64,000 nt of DNA from Marivita hallyeonensis (GTDB lineage Bacteria; Pseudomonadota; Alphaproteobacteria; Rhodobacterales; Rhodobacteraceae). The notes beneath the pieces are model-generated. The model searched no databases. It was not told where the DNA came from and worked only from the letters and a program-made list of their open reading frames with translations. The translations under genes were made by a program, and so were the position numbers. The DNA lies in NCBI RefSeq assembly GCF_900129875.1, contig NZ_FQXC01000001.1:496001-560000 (forward strand), written 5' to 3'. This document shows positions 17,511-25,098 of the stretch, piece by piece (positions within the stretch are counted from its first letter, which is position 1; each line of letters opens with the position of its first letter).

Positions 17511-18470
17511 ATGAATACGTTTACGAAGATGGCTGCTGTCGCCGCGATGGTGCTTGCCACACCAGCAATCGCGCAAGAGCGCCTGGCACTTGGTGCAACT
17601 AATGCCCAATCGTCCCATTACGCATATTTTGCCTCGCTCGCAAAGATCATCAACGAAAGCTATCCGGACAAGTATCAGGCAAGCGTGGTTGAGACTGGTG
17701 CAACCGTCGACAACCTGAAGCGGATGGCGCGGGGTCAGTTGGATGTGGGGCTTATCACCACGTCCGCCTTGTTCCATGCGAACAATGGCATCAAGACATT
17801 TGATGGTGAACAGATCGATTCACCTTTGCTGTGGGCCTACAGTCTGGCCCCGCAGAATGTAATTGTGCGTCGGGATGCGGGCGTAAATAGCCTCGAAGAA
17901 CTTGCAGGTACCCGATTTGGCCCGGGTCAGCGTGGTAGCTCGACTGAAGCCACTAGCCAAGAGGTGCTTTCGCTGTTCGGGGTAGAACCGGAATGGGTGC
18001 GTGGATCAAACGGCGAACTGGCAGCTGCGATCAAGGACAATCGCGCAATTGGCTTTATAAAATCCGCTGTTGGAACACGCTTTGATGCGCTGACCACGGA
18101 TATTGCGACATTCACACCGGTACAGGTGCTGCCGGTTCCGGAAGACAAGATCGCGATGATCCGTGAGCAACTCCCCGAGCTGTCCATTGTCGACATGCCC
18201 GGCGGTGACATGGAAAACACGGGTCCGTACCAGACCTGGGGCTTTATGATTGGTGTCTCCGCGCGTCCAGATATGCCAGATGAGGTTGCTTATGACCTGG
18301 TCAAAGCGGTTATGGAAGACGATGTCGAGCAGGTCACGGCGTTTCCGGCTATTGAGGGCGCGAACCTTGCCGAACTGACGCTGAACTATGCTACGTCGCC
18401 CTTGCATCCTGGTGCGATCCGTTGGTTTGAAGAAAACGGGTACGACGTTCCGGACCGTCTGCGGCCATAA
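17511..18470 (+). CDS. TAXI-family TRAP transporter solute-binding protein
   Basis: A 319-aa periplasmic binding protein with a signal peptide (MNTFTKMAAVAAMVLATPAIAQ, cleaved before ERLALG). LALGATNAQSSHYAYFASLAKIIN opens the mature chain in the TAXI manner, and GTRFGPGQRGSSTEAT is the central ligand-binding loop. It should deliver the substrate to the fused permease encoded next. The start at 17511 follows GGGAGG; the upstream frame start at 17493 precedes that site. Placed directly behind the apionate genes, it probably imports the pathway substrate. Confidence 0.85.
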   Translation: MNTFTKMAAVAAMVLATPAIAQERLALGATNAQSSHYAYFASLAKIINESYPDKYQASVVETGATVDNLKRMARGQLDVGLITTSALFHANNGIKTFDGEQIDSPLLWAYSLAPQNVIVRRDAGVNSLEELAGTRFGPGQRGSSTEATSQEVLSLFGVEPEWVRGSNGELAAAIKDNRAIGFIKSAVGTRFDALTTDIATFTPVQVLPVPEDKIAMIREQLPELSIVDMPGGDMENTGPYQTWGFMIGVSARPDMPDEVAYDLVKAVMEDDVEQVTAFPAIEGANLAELTLNYATSPLHPGAIRWFEENGYDVPDRLRP

Positions 18471-18495
18471 ACCTTAGCTGAGCGGCAATATTTTA

Positions 18496-18520
18496 ACCCG
18501 CGCATTTCTTACGCGCGGGT
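18496..18520 (+). other. Intercistronic stem-loop between TRAP binding-protein and permease genes
   Basis: ACCCGCGC and GCGCGGGT form a perfect 8-bp stem with a 9-nt loop and no T-tract. Such hairpins often protect the upstream message or partly stop transcription, giving more binding protein than permease. The role is inferred. Confidence 0.6.
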
Positions 18521-18543
18521 CATGCCATCTAGTGGGGGGCCAA

Positions 18544-20457
18544 ATGGCAACGCAGGACATCGATCCAGACGCAGGCATTGACGACAAAAGCGACAACTCG
18601 CTGCGCATGCGCGCTGCTGAGGCCATCGCGGTTGGTATCGGCCTTTTCGTCTTCTACACGTCGTTCTTTGGTGCCTTCGAGACCCTCATTCAACGGGCCT
18701 CGTTTGTTGGTCTGATTGTCATCATGGCAATACTGCTGTACCCCACTGGACATGGCAAACCTTGGCGCTGGTTAGGCATTGTGGTCGACCTCGCCATGGT
18801 GGGCTGGGTGATTGTATCAGCGATCTACGTTGTTGCGAATTTCGAACGCATTATGGTCGATCTGCCGTTTGCCGAACCCTTGGACGCGTGGTTGGGCTTT
18901 GGCACATTGATCGTCATCCTTGAACTGGCTCGGCGTACGGCATCGCTTGTGTTTCCGATTATTGTCGGGGGCATGGTGGCGTACGCCTTCTTTGGTGACG
19001 TCATTCCCGGCGCATTTGGTCACCGGGGTTTTGACATTTTCTACATCACAGAAGTGATCTTCTTGTCCGACCGGGGCTTGTGGGGCATGTTGGTCTCCAT
19101 TGCCTCCACAACACTTGCCGCGTTTATCCTATTTGGCGCATTGCTGCTGCACACTGGCGCAGGGCAGACGTTTTTCGACCTATCCGCGCGAGCCGGCGGA
19201 GCAAGCCCAGGCGGTGCTGCAAAGATTGCGACCATCGCGAGCGGATTGTTCGGGTCGATCTCGGGCTCATCCGTCGCCAACATTGCAACCACCGGTAACT
19301 TTACCATCCCATTGATGAAACGCTTGCGCTACCCGGCACCCTTTGCAGGTGGCGTCGAGGCCGTTGCGTCCACCGGAGGCCAATTGGCCCCGCCCATCAT
19401 GGGCACAGCCGCATTTGTCATGGCCGAACTTGTCGGTGTGAACTACTGGACCATTGCCGCGGTCGCTTTCATGCCCGCGTTCCTGTTCTATCTGGGTGTC
19501 TTTACGACGATCCACCTGATCGCCAAGCGCACCCACCTGGGCCAAGTGGATGCCGACGACCTGCCTGATTGGAAAGCCGCACTGAACTGGCAACGACTTG
19601 CCCCGATCCTTGCTGGCATCGCAGGGCTTGCGTGGGGCATCTGGAACGGAAACTCGATCCAGTTGACCGCCTGTTTTGGCATGATCGGCATAATTGTTGC
19701 ATACACCATCGGCACAATGGCCGGCGGGGGCACATGGTCTGAAATCGCGGCGACACTTCTACGCGCGTTTCGCGATGGGGGCAAAGGAGTTGTCATCGTC
19801 GGCATCCTGCTGGTGGCGGCACAAGTCTTCGTGGCGATGGTAAACCTGACCGGTGTCGGCATTGCCGTCACGTCCCAGATCATTGGCATTGCGGGGGGTA
19901 ACATCTGGGCAATTGCGGGCATCATGGCGGTGGTCTGCCTGATTGCCGGGATGGGACTTCCCACCTCCGCTGCCTATGTGTTGGTTGCCGCCGTCTTTGC
20001 ACCTGTCCTCATCCAACAGGGCCTGGATCCAGTGATGGTGCACCTTTTCGTTTTTTATTACGCGGCGCTTTCGGTCATTACACCACCGGTATGTGTGGCG
20101 GTTTTTGTCTCGTCTACCATTGCGCAAGCTCCGTGGACGCAGGTGGCTCGGGATACGCTGCGACTTGGCGGCGTAGGTTACGCTCTGCCCATGCTGTTCA
20201 TCGCCTATCCTGGCTTGCTGTTGCAAGGCGGCCCAGAGGCCATTGCACACGCGGCGTTTTCCGGGGTTGTGTTTGTCATTGCTGTGGCTGCCTTGTCCGC
20301 GAACCAAAAGGTCCCCGTCTTGCGGTTTGCCTCCGCGTTATTCTGGATCGGTGTGGCAGTGATCGCGCTATTACCAGGGTGGACGGCGTCAATCATCGCA
20401 GCCGTGCTTCTCATCGCCGCCTTGCGATGGCCCGAGCGCCAGGCTGTGTCCGTTTAG
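18544..20457 (+). CDS. TRAP transporter fused permease (DctQ-DctM, TAXI type)
   Basis: A 637-aa inner-membrane protein. The N-terminal part (about residues 20-190) carries the four-helix DctQ-like unit, and the rest the 12-helix DctM unit with the conserved SGSSVANIATTGNFTIPLM and LAPPIMGTAAFVMAE regions and GMGLPTSAAYVL near residue 480. Fused permeases of this layout pair with TAXI binding proteins. Transport is driven by an ion gradient, not ATP. ATG 18544 follows GTGGGGGGC; the frame's GTG at 18532 overlaps that ribosome-binding site. Confidence 0.85.
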   Translation: MATQDIDPDAGIDDKSDNSLRMRAAEAIAVGIGLFVFYTSFFGAFETLIQRASFVGLIVIMAILLYPTGHGKPWRWLGIVVDLAMVGWVIVSAIYVVANFERIMVDLPFAEPLDAWLGFGTLIVILELARRTASLVFPIIVGGMVAYAFFGDVIPGAFGHRGFDIFYITEVIFLSDRGLWGMLVSIASTTLAAFILFGALLLHTGAGQTFFDLSARAGGASPGGAAKIATIASGLFGSISGSSVANIATTGNFTIPLMKRLRYPAPFAGGVEAVASTGGQLAPPIMGTAAFVMAELVGVNYWTIAAVAFMPAFLFYLGVFTTIHLIAKRTHLGQVDADDLPDWKAALNWQRLAPILAGIAGLAWGIWNGNSIQLTACFGMIGIIVAYTIGTMAGGGTWSEIAATLLRAFRDGGKGVVIVGILLVAAQVFVAMVNLTGVGIAVTSQIIGIAGGNIWAIAGIMAVVCLIAGMGLPTSAAYVLVAAVFAPVLIQQGLDPVMVHLFVFYYAALSVITPPVCVAVFVSSTIAQAPWTQVARDTLRLGGVGYALPMLFIAYPGLLLQGGPEAIAHAAFSGVVFVIAVAALSANQKVPVLRFASALFWIGVAVIALLPGWTASIIAAVLLIAALRWPERQAVSV

Positions 20458-20801
20458 ATGCTTCAATCAATCTGGCTACTCGGTGTGAATTTGATGAGCT
20501 CTTTCTTGAACGGAGCAGCGTTGTCAGTTTCTCGAAAACATGGCCAGCCTTACAGCGTGGACAAAATCTGTCAAAGAAAACGTTAGTACTGAAGCGGTTG
20601 GCAAAGAAGTCGACTTCTTTTGTCTGAATCGCCATTGGCAATAATGCCTGTCTCTGCAAAGAATCTTTAGCAATGCCGGTATGTGTGACGCGATCGACAG
20701 TGCAGCTGCAGCGAATTGCGGCTATGCGGGCTGCGAACGCAGCAGCTTGACTGGTCGGTCAATGGCAGGAGCGGGCCGCCCGCGAAGGCAGCCCAACTTG
20801 G
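20458..20801. other. Convergent intergenic region carrying repeat R5
   Basis: About 340 bp between the TRAP permease and int2, which face each other. Only repeat R5 is recognisable. Confidence 0.5.
20711..20780 (+). repeat. Dispersed oriented repeat, copy R5
   Basis: Core GCTGCGAACGCAGC at 20730-20743 and GGGCCGC at 20773-20779. It lies 22 nt past the int2 stop, the same relation as R1 to int1. Confidence 0.7.
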
Positions 20802-21437
20802 TTAGATTTCAATCGCCTCTGCGATCGCGAGGGCGTCTTCGAGCTCAACCCCGAGATACCGGACTGTACTGTCCATCTTGGTATGGCCGAGAAGAAGCTG
20901 GACCGCGCGCAGGTTGCCCGTCTTCTTGTAGATCTGCGTCACCTTGGTTCTTCGCATTGAATGGGTCCCGTAGGCGCTTGCCTCAAGGCCGATCGATGTC
21001 ACCCAATCTCGGACGATCCGGGCGTACTGCCGGGTCGAGATATGCAAACGCTCATGGAAGCGGCCTGGCCAAAGATACTCTGACCCGACCATCAACTCAT
21101 CCTCCATCCACTTTTCGACGGAGGCGCGCGTGCCCTCGGATATCTCGAACCGTACCGGCTTCTGAGTTTTGCTTTGCAGGACTGAGGCGCGCTCCTTGAT
21201 CTGACCAGATGCCATTACATCGACGACTTTCATCTTCACGAGATCACAGCCGCGCAGCTTGCTGTCGATCGCCATATTGAACAATGCAAGGTCACGATGG
21301 TTCTCGGCGAGTTCAAGGCGAACCCGGATCGCCCAGACATGCTTTGGCTTCAGCGGACGCTTTTGACCGACAATCCGTCCCTTGTTCCAGGCTGGGCGAA
21401 GCGCACGAATTGCAGGTAGGGTAGGGGTTGGTTCCAT
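20802..21437 (-). CDS. Small tyrosine recombinase, copy int2
   Basis: A 211-aa protein that differs from int1 only at the extreme N-terminus and at one Arg/Lys position (CDLVKMK against CDLVRMK). All catalytic elements are intact (SKLRGC, QSKTQ, HSMRR, LLLGHTKM, VRYLGV). The DNA, however, differs at many third codon positions, so it is an old paralogue or independent arrival kept under strong protein-level selection. The start at 21437 has GGAGG 7 nt upstream, and the sequence around the site is conserved with int1. A ParDE pair follows on the other strand. Confidence 0.85.
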   Translation of the reverse strand: MEPTPTLPAIRALRPAWNKGRIVGQKRPLKPKHVWAIRVRLELAENHRDLALFNMAIDSKLRGCDLVKMKVVDVMASGQIKERASVLQSKTQKPVRFEISEGTRASVEKWMEDELMVGSEYLWPGRFHERLHISTRQYARIVRDWVTSIGLEASAYGTHSMRRTKVTQIYKKTGNLRAVQLLLGHTKMDSTVRYLGVELEDALAIAEAIEI

Positions 21438-21514
21438 GACTGATCCTCCGATCCACCGCATGCCACCCCATCGTCAGTTCGCTGACGTGCCACTGTAACA
21501 CGTCTCTTGTGATA

Positions 21515-21541
21515 TTGAAAAATACCGAATATTGGTATAAA
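21515..21541 (+). promoter_or_regulatory. parDE promoter and autoregulatory palindrome
   Basis: ATACC-GAATATT-GGTAT at 21522-21538 is an inverted repeat lying between TTGAAA (21515-21520, possible -35) and TATAAA (21536-21541, possible -10), just before the parD ribosome-binding site. ParD antitoxins usually repress their own operon from such a site. Confidence 0.6.
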
Positions 21542-21560
21542 TGTGTCTCAGGAGGCAAAC

Positions 21561-21806
21561 ATGGCTAAGAACACTTCTATGTCTCTGGGAGATCATTTCG
21601 CCGGCTTCATCGAGACTCAAGTCAGCAACGGGCGCTACGGCTCCGCGAGCGACGTCGTACGGGCAGGCCTAAGGCTTCTTGAGGAGCATGAAACCAGAGT
21701 CCAGGCGCTGAAGGACGCATTGATCGCTGGTGAAAACTCGGGTGAACCGCGTGCCTTTGATCGCGAGGTGTTTCAAGAACGCATGCGCCAGAAGAACGGC
21801 ACCTGA
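21561..21806 (+). CDS. parD: Type II antitoxin, ParD/CC2985 family
   Basis: An 81-aa antitoxin. The N-terminal ribbon-helix-helix (SMSLGDHFAGFIETQVSNGR, then SASDVVRAGLRLLEEHE) binds DNA and the C-terminal tail (about 50-81) neutralises the toxin. AGGAGG precedes the ATG at 21561. Its stop overlaps the toxin start (TGATG), the usual coupling that keeps antitoxin in excess. Confidence 0.85.
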   Translation: MAKNTSMSLGDHFAGFIETQVSNGRYGSASDVVRAGLRLLEEHETRVQALKDALIAGENSGEPRAFDREVFQERMRQKNGT

Positions 21807-22096
21807 TGTCTCGGAAATATGTGCTTTCGCCGATGGCGGAAGCTGATCTCGAGGGGATCTGGATTTACACGGCGCAAAAATGGTCCACCGCGCAGGCCGA
21901 GAGTTATACCAACGACATCATCGACGCGTTTGAAGGCATCGCCACGGGGAGGAAGGTGGGCAGACCAGCTTTGGTCCGCGAGGGATATCTCAAGGCACTG
22001 ATCGGCATGCATGCGATCTACCATCAAATCCGAGGCGAAGTGATCGCGATCATCAGAATCCTGCATCAAAGCATGGATGTGGACCGGCATTTGTAG
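21806..22096 (+). CDS. parE: Type II toxin, ParE/RelE family
   Basis: A 96-aa RelE/ParE-fold toxin. YVLSPMAEADLEGIWIYTAQ is the family's opening strand and helix, GRPALVREGYLKALIGMHAIYHQ the centre and IIRILHQSMDVDRHL the typical end. ParE toxins act on DNA gyrase. The pair next to int2 may stabilise this stretch of DNA. Confidence 0.85.
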   Translation: MSRKYVLSPMAEADLEGIWIYTAQKWSTAQAESYTNDIIDAFEGIATGRKVGRPALVREGYLKALIGMHAIYHQIRGEVIAIIRILHQSMDVDRHL

Positions 22097-22102
22097 CCTC
22101 CA

Positions 22103-22172
22103 CGAACGGCCGCTTTCCGGGCTGCAACTGCAGCATCCGAGCACAGCGTTGTGAGTCCGCAATGGGCCGATG
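22103..22172 (+). repeat. Dispersed oriented repeat, copy R6
   Basis: Core GCTGCAACTGCAGC at 22121-22134 (perfect 6-bp arms) and GGGCCGA at 22164-22170. It starts 7 nt after the parE stop. Confidence 0.75.
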
Positions 22173-22300
22173 GCGTTAACGGAAATAGGACCCGCTTCTT
22201 ATTACTTTTAGAGTGGACGCTCAGCTAAGCGGAGAACCAAACTCTGATAAACCAAGTTGCCGAGTTGGGTTCCCATTGTGAATTGTGAGGTGTCTTACTG

Positions 22301-22945
22301 CTACTGCGCGCTACCGGAAGGGGCATTGTCGCGCACGTGACGCCAAGAGATGTCGCGGGCTTGCGATGGCTCTCCGGATGCGATTGCGTCAATGATTGCC
22401 TGATGCGACTCTGCTAGAAGCTGCAAATCAGCAGCTGTGCGAGACATGTTCAGTCGGGTGCGGCTGCGGACGCTCAAACTCTCCCACATCTCGCGCAAGG
22501 TACTGTTTTTGCTCGCCTCCACGATAGTGCTGTGAAACTCGGAATTGAGCATGGCGAACTTCTTTTCGTCTGCGCGGGTTGCTGCTTTGCGCATGCGATC
22601 AAGGATTTTTTCCAGCGAGTTTGCCGTCTGGGGGGCGTCGCGCGCAACGATTTCGCCGGCGAGCGCCTCCAACTCCGCGCGCACGGAATAGATCTCGGCC
22701 AGTTCCGCTTCATCGATAACGCGGACGCGGGCACCGCGGTTGCGCTGTGTTTCGATCAGTCCAATGGCTTCCAGCTCGCGTAGAGCTTCCCGGACCGGGG
22801 CTTGGCTCGTCTGCATTTCATCCGCGATCTTGAGTTCGATTAACCGGTCACCCGGCTTGAGACTGCCGGATACGATCCTCTCCAGAAGAGTGTCTCTGAT
22901 CTGCTGCGACAGAGAAGCGCGATTGATAACAGCGACTTCAGCCAT
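22301..22945 (-). CDS. GntR/FCD-family regulator of the TTT locus
   Basis: A 214-aa regulator: N-terminal winged helix (about residues 5-75, LSQQIRDTLLERIVSGSLKPGDRL, then TSQAPVREALRELEAIG) and an FCD domain (about 85-205) with NSEFHSTIVEASKN. ATG 22945 is chosen because GGAGC lies 5-6 nt upstream; upstream starts would place the operator inside the gene. A half-perfect copy of the ATTATCGATAAT palindrome overlaps its leader and a perfect one lies in front of the divergent tctB, so it probably represses itself and the locus out to about 37 kb. Confidence 0.85.
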   Translation of the reverse strand: MAEVAVINRASLSQQIRDTLLERIVSGSLKPGDRLIELKIADEMQTSQAPVREALRELEAIGLIETQRNRGARVRVIDEAELAEIYSVRAELEALAGEIVARDAPQTANSLEKILDRMRKAATRADEKKFAMLNSEFHSTIVEASKNSTLREMWESLSVRSRTRLNMSRTAADLQLLAESHQAIIDAIASGEPSQARDISWRHVRDNAPSGSAQ

Positions 22946-22955
22946 GATTTGCTCC

Positions 22956-22968
22956 ATAATCGATAATC
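22956..22968 (-). promoter_or_regulatory. TTATCGATAA-type operator, site 1 (regulator leader)
   Basis: ATAATCGATAATC lies 11 nt upstream of the regulator's ATG. It is an imperfect match to the perfect palindrome at 23011 and suggests autoregulation. Confidence 0.6.
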
Positions 22969-23005
22969 CAATCATATGGCGTGAGGCGTCATCAAGACAA
23001 GGGCA

Positions 23006-23030
23006 TTGACGATTATCGATAATCTATATT
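23006..23030 (+). promoter_or_regulatory. TTATCGATAA-type operator, site 2, in the tctB promoter
   Basis: The perfect 14-bp palindrome GATTATCGATAATC (23011-23024) sits between TTGACG (23006-23011) and TATATT (23025-23030), where a bound regulator would block RNA polymerase. Confidence 0.7.
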
Positions 23031-23064
23031 AGCGTTTGTTAGACACGAGGGAGGCATGTGAGTC

Positions 23065-23562
23065 GTGACGCAAGGTTTGAAGCCATTCGGCAGTGATACT
23101 CGGTCCGTTTCCGCACTGACTCTTGTCTATGGCGTGGTTGCCGGTATTTCGGCAGGTTTGCTGGTGGTCACGTCGGGCCAGGTTGGAGCACCCGTTACGC
23201 TGTTCGGCGCACCGCCTGAAGGTCTTGCCCCTGATACGATGCCGCGCCTTGTCCTCGTTGCTTTGCTCTGCGTAGCAGGGCTTGGCATTTTCACGACGTG
23301 GAACGACGCCCCCGAGGGCTTTGCGCGCCCGGTTAGGGCGGTCTTTGTCACATGCACGGCGAGCTTTGCGTTCGCTGCTTTGTTGGTCCCATTGGGTTTT
23401 GTCATTGCCAGCGCGTTGACCGTTGTATGTGTCGCTGTCTACCTTGGCGGACGTCACCCGGTCGGGCTTGCGCTCAGCGGTGTGGCGGTTCCGGTCGTGA
23501 TTTACCTCGTTTTTACCCGCGGGTTGCACATCGCGCTGCCCCAGGGTTTGGCAGGGTTCTGA
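23065..23562 (+). CDS. tctB: TTT transporter small membrane subunit (TctB family), system 1
   Basis: A 165-aa protein with four hydrophobic segments (about 18-40, 58-76, 90-112 and 118-150), the TctB layout. It starts at GTG 23065 after GAGGGAGG. With the next two genes it forms a complete tripartite tricarboxylate-type transporter, driven by an ion gradient. The stop is 3 nt before tctA. Confidence 0.8.
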   Translation: MTQGLKPFGSDTRSVSALTLVYGVVAGISAGLLVVTSGQVGAPVTLFGAPPEGLAPDTMPRLVLVALLCVAGLGIFTTWNDAPEGFARPVRAVFVTCTASFAFAALLVPLGFVIASALTVVCVAVYLGGRHPVGLALSGVAVPVVIYLVFTRGLHIALPQGLAGF

Positions 23563-23565
23563 TCG

Positions 23566-25056
23566 ATGTGGGCAGAGCTTCTCACCGGGTTGGAGATGAT
23601 CTTGCGCCTCGACACGGTCGCAATGACGGCTATCGGTTTGGTGTTGGGGATCTTCGTTGGGTCCTTGCCGGGTTTCACCACCGTTATGGCCATGGCCGTG
23701 TTGCTGCCGATTTCCTTCTTCCTCGATCCTTTGGTGGGGATCCCCTTTCTTATCGGTGTGTACAAAGGCGGGATTTATGGCGGGTCGATCCCCGCGATCC
23801 TGATCGGCGTGCCGGGAACAGGGGCGTCCGTGGCGACGACTTTTGATGGACCGGCGCTGACAAAGCAGGGCAAATCCAAAAAGGCGCTTGAGATGGCGCT
23901 TTACGCGTCGGTTTTCGGCGATACCGCTTCCAGCATATTTACCATCTTCCTCATTGGACCCATTGCACTCTTGGCCATGCGTATCGGCCCGCCCGAACTC
24001 GCTGTCGTGCTGGCTCTTTCGATGGCCATCATCGCAGCAACGTCGTCGACCTCGCTGATCAAGGGATTGCTCATGCTTTTGATCGGCATGTTCATCGCGC
24101 TCGTCGGGCAAGACCCGGTGCATGGTGTCAATCGGTACACCTTCGATATCTTTGCCCTGCAGGCCGGGATCGACCTGTTGCCAATGATTATTGGGCTGTT
24201 TGCGATCCCGGAAATTCTGCTGGCGGTCGAGGAAAAGATATCTCGTGTGCAAGCGACCAAGCCGGAAGGCGAAAGTCTGACACTTGACGAATTGAAAGCC
24301 TCACGTCGCACAATCCTGCGCTCGACCGCTATGGGTGGAGCGATTGGTGCGATCCCCGGTGTCGGGCAAGTCGTCGCGGCGTTCATGGGATACGCGGCAG
24401 CAAAAAGAGCTTCGTCCAAGCCTGAGACCTTTGGTCAGGGATCGCTGGACGGTATTGCGGCACCAGAAGCGGCGAACAACGCGGTGAACGGGCCGACCAT
24501 GGTGCCTCTGCTGACGCTTGGCATTCCCGGCGACAATATCACGGCGATCCTGCTGGGCGCGTTTGTGGCGCAAGGGCTGCGTCCGGGACCGCAGCTTTTC
24601 GCGACCGATGCACCCGTGATTTACGCGCTGTTGGGGTCCATGGTCATTGCCTGCCTGCTGTTGCTGGTACTGGGCAAGCTGCTGATCCCCGTCTTTGCCA
24701 AGGTCGTGTCGATCCCGCGCGCTTACATGGTGCCATTGACATTGGTTTTCGCAGTCGCGGGAACGTATGTGTACCGCTCTAATCCGATGGACCTCGTCTT
24801 TCTGATGGCCTTTGGGGTCTTCGGCTACATCGCCCGCAAGCTTGCCTTCGACGTGACGCCGCTTGTCATGGGTTTCATTCTGATGGGCCCGTTCGAATAC
24901 GCTGTCAGCCAGACCTTGTCTCTGAGCCAAGGCGACCTCGCCGGGTACATCGCCATGGAGCGTCCGGTCACCTTGATCCTGCTCGGCATGATCGGTGCGG
25001 GTCTTCTGTTTTTCTACTTTCGCCGCAAGAGCGGCCAAAGCGCGGTCTCGGCATGA
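23566..25056 (+). CDS. tctA: TTT transporter large membrane subunit (TctA family), system 1
   Basis: A 496-aa permease with about 12 membrane segments and both TctA signatures: GSLPGFTTVMAMAVLLPISF with YKGGIYGGSIPAILIGVPGT near the N-terminus, and IPGVGQVVAAFMGY followed by PEAANNAV and LLTLGIPGDN in the middle. It forms the substrate channel with TctB. Confidence 0.9.
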   Translation: MWAELLTGLEMILRLDTVAMTAIGLVLGIFVGSLPGFTTVMAMAVLLPISFFLDPLVGIPFLIGVYKGGIYGGSIPAILIGVPGTGASVATTFDGPALTKQGKSKKALEMALYASVFGDTASSIFTIFLIGPIALLAMRIGPPELAVVLALSMAIIAATSSTSLIKGLLMLLIGMFIALVGQDPVHGVNRYTFDIFALQAGIDLLPMIIGLFAIPEILLAVEEKISRVQATKPEGESLTLDELKASRRTILRSTAMGGAIGAIPGVGQVVAAFMGYAAAKRASSKPETFGQGSLDGIAAPEAANNAVNGPTMVPLLTLGIPGDNITAILLGAFVAQGLRPGPQLFATDAPVIYALLGSMVIACLLLLVLGKLLIPVFAKVVSIPRAYMVPLTLVFAVAGTYVYRSNPMDLVFLMAFGVFGYIARKLAFDVTPLVMGFILMGPFEYAVSQTLSLSQGDLAGYIAMERPVTLILLGMIGAGLLFFYFRRKSGQSAVSA

Positions 25057-25098
25057 CCGGCCGCATTCCTAGCCAACCAAACTGAAGGGAGAATTCAA

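Noticed and set aside
23029-24252. 407-codon minus-strand frame over tctB and tctA
   Set aside because: Its translation is almost all Arg, His, Asp and Gln, the antisense image of a membrane protein.
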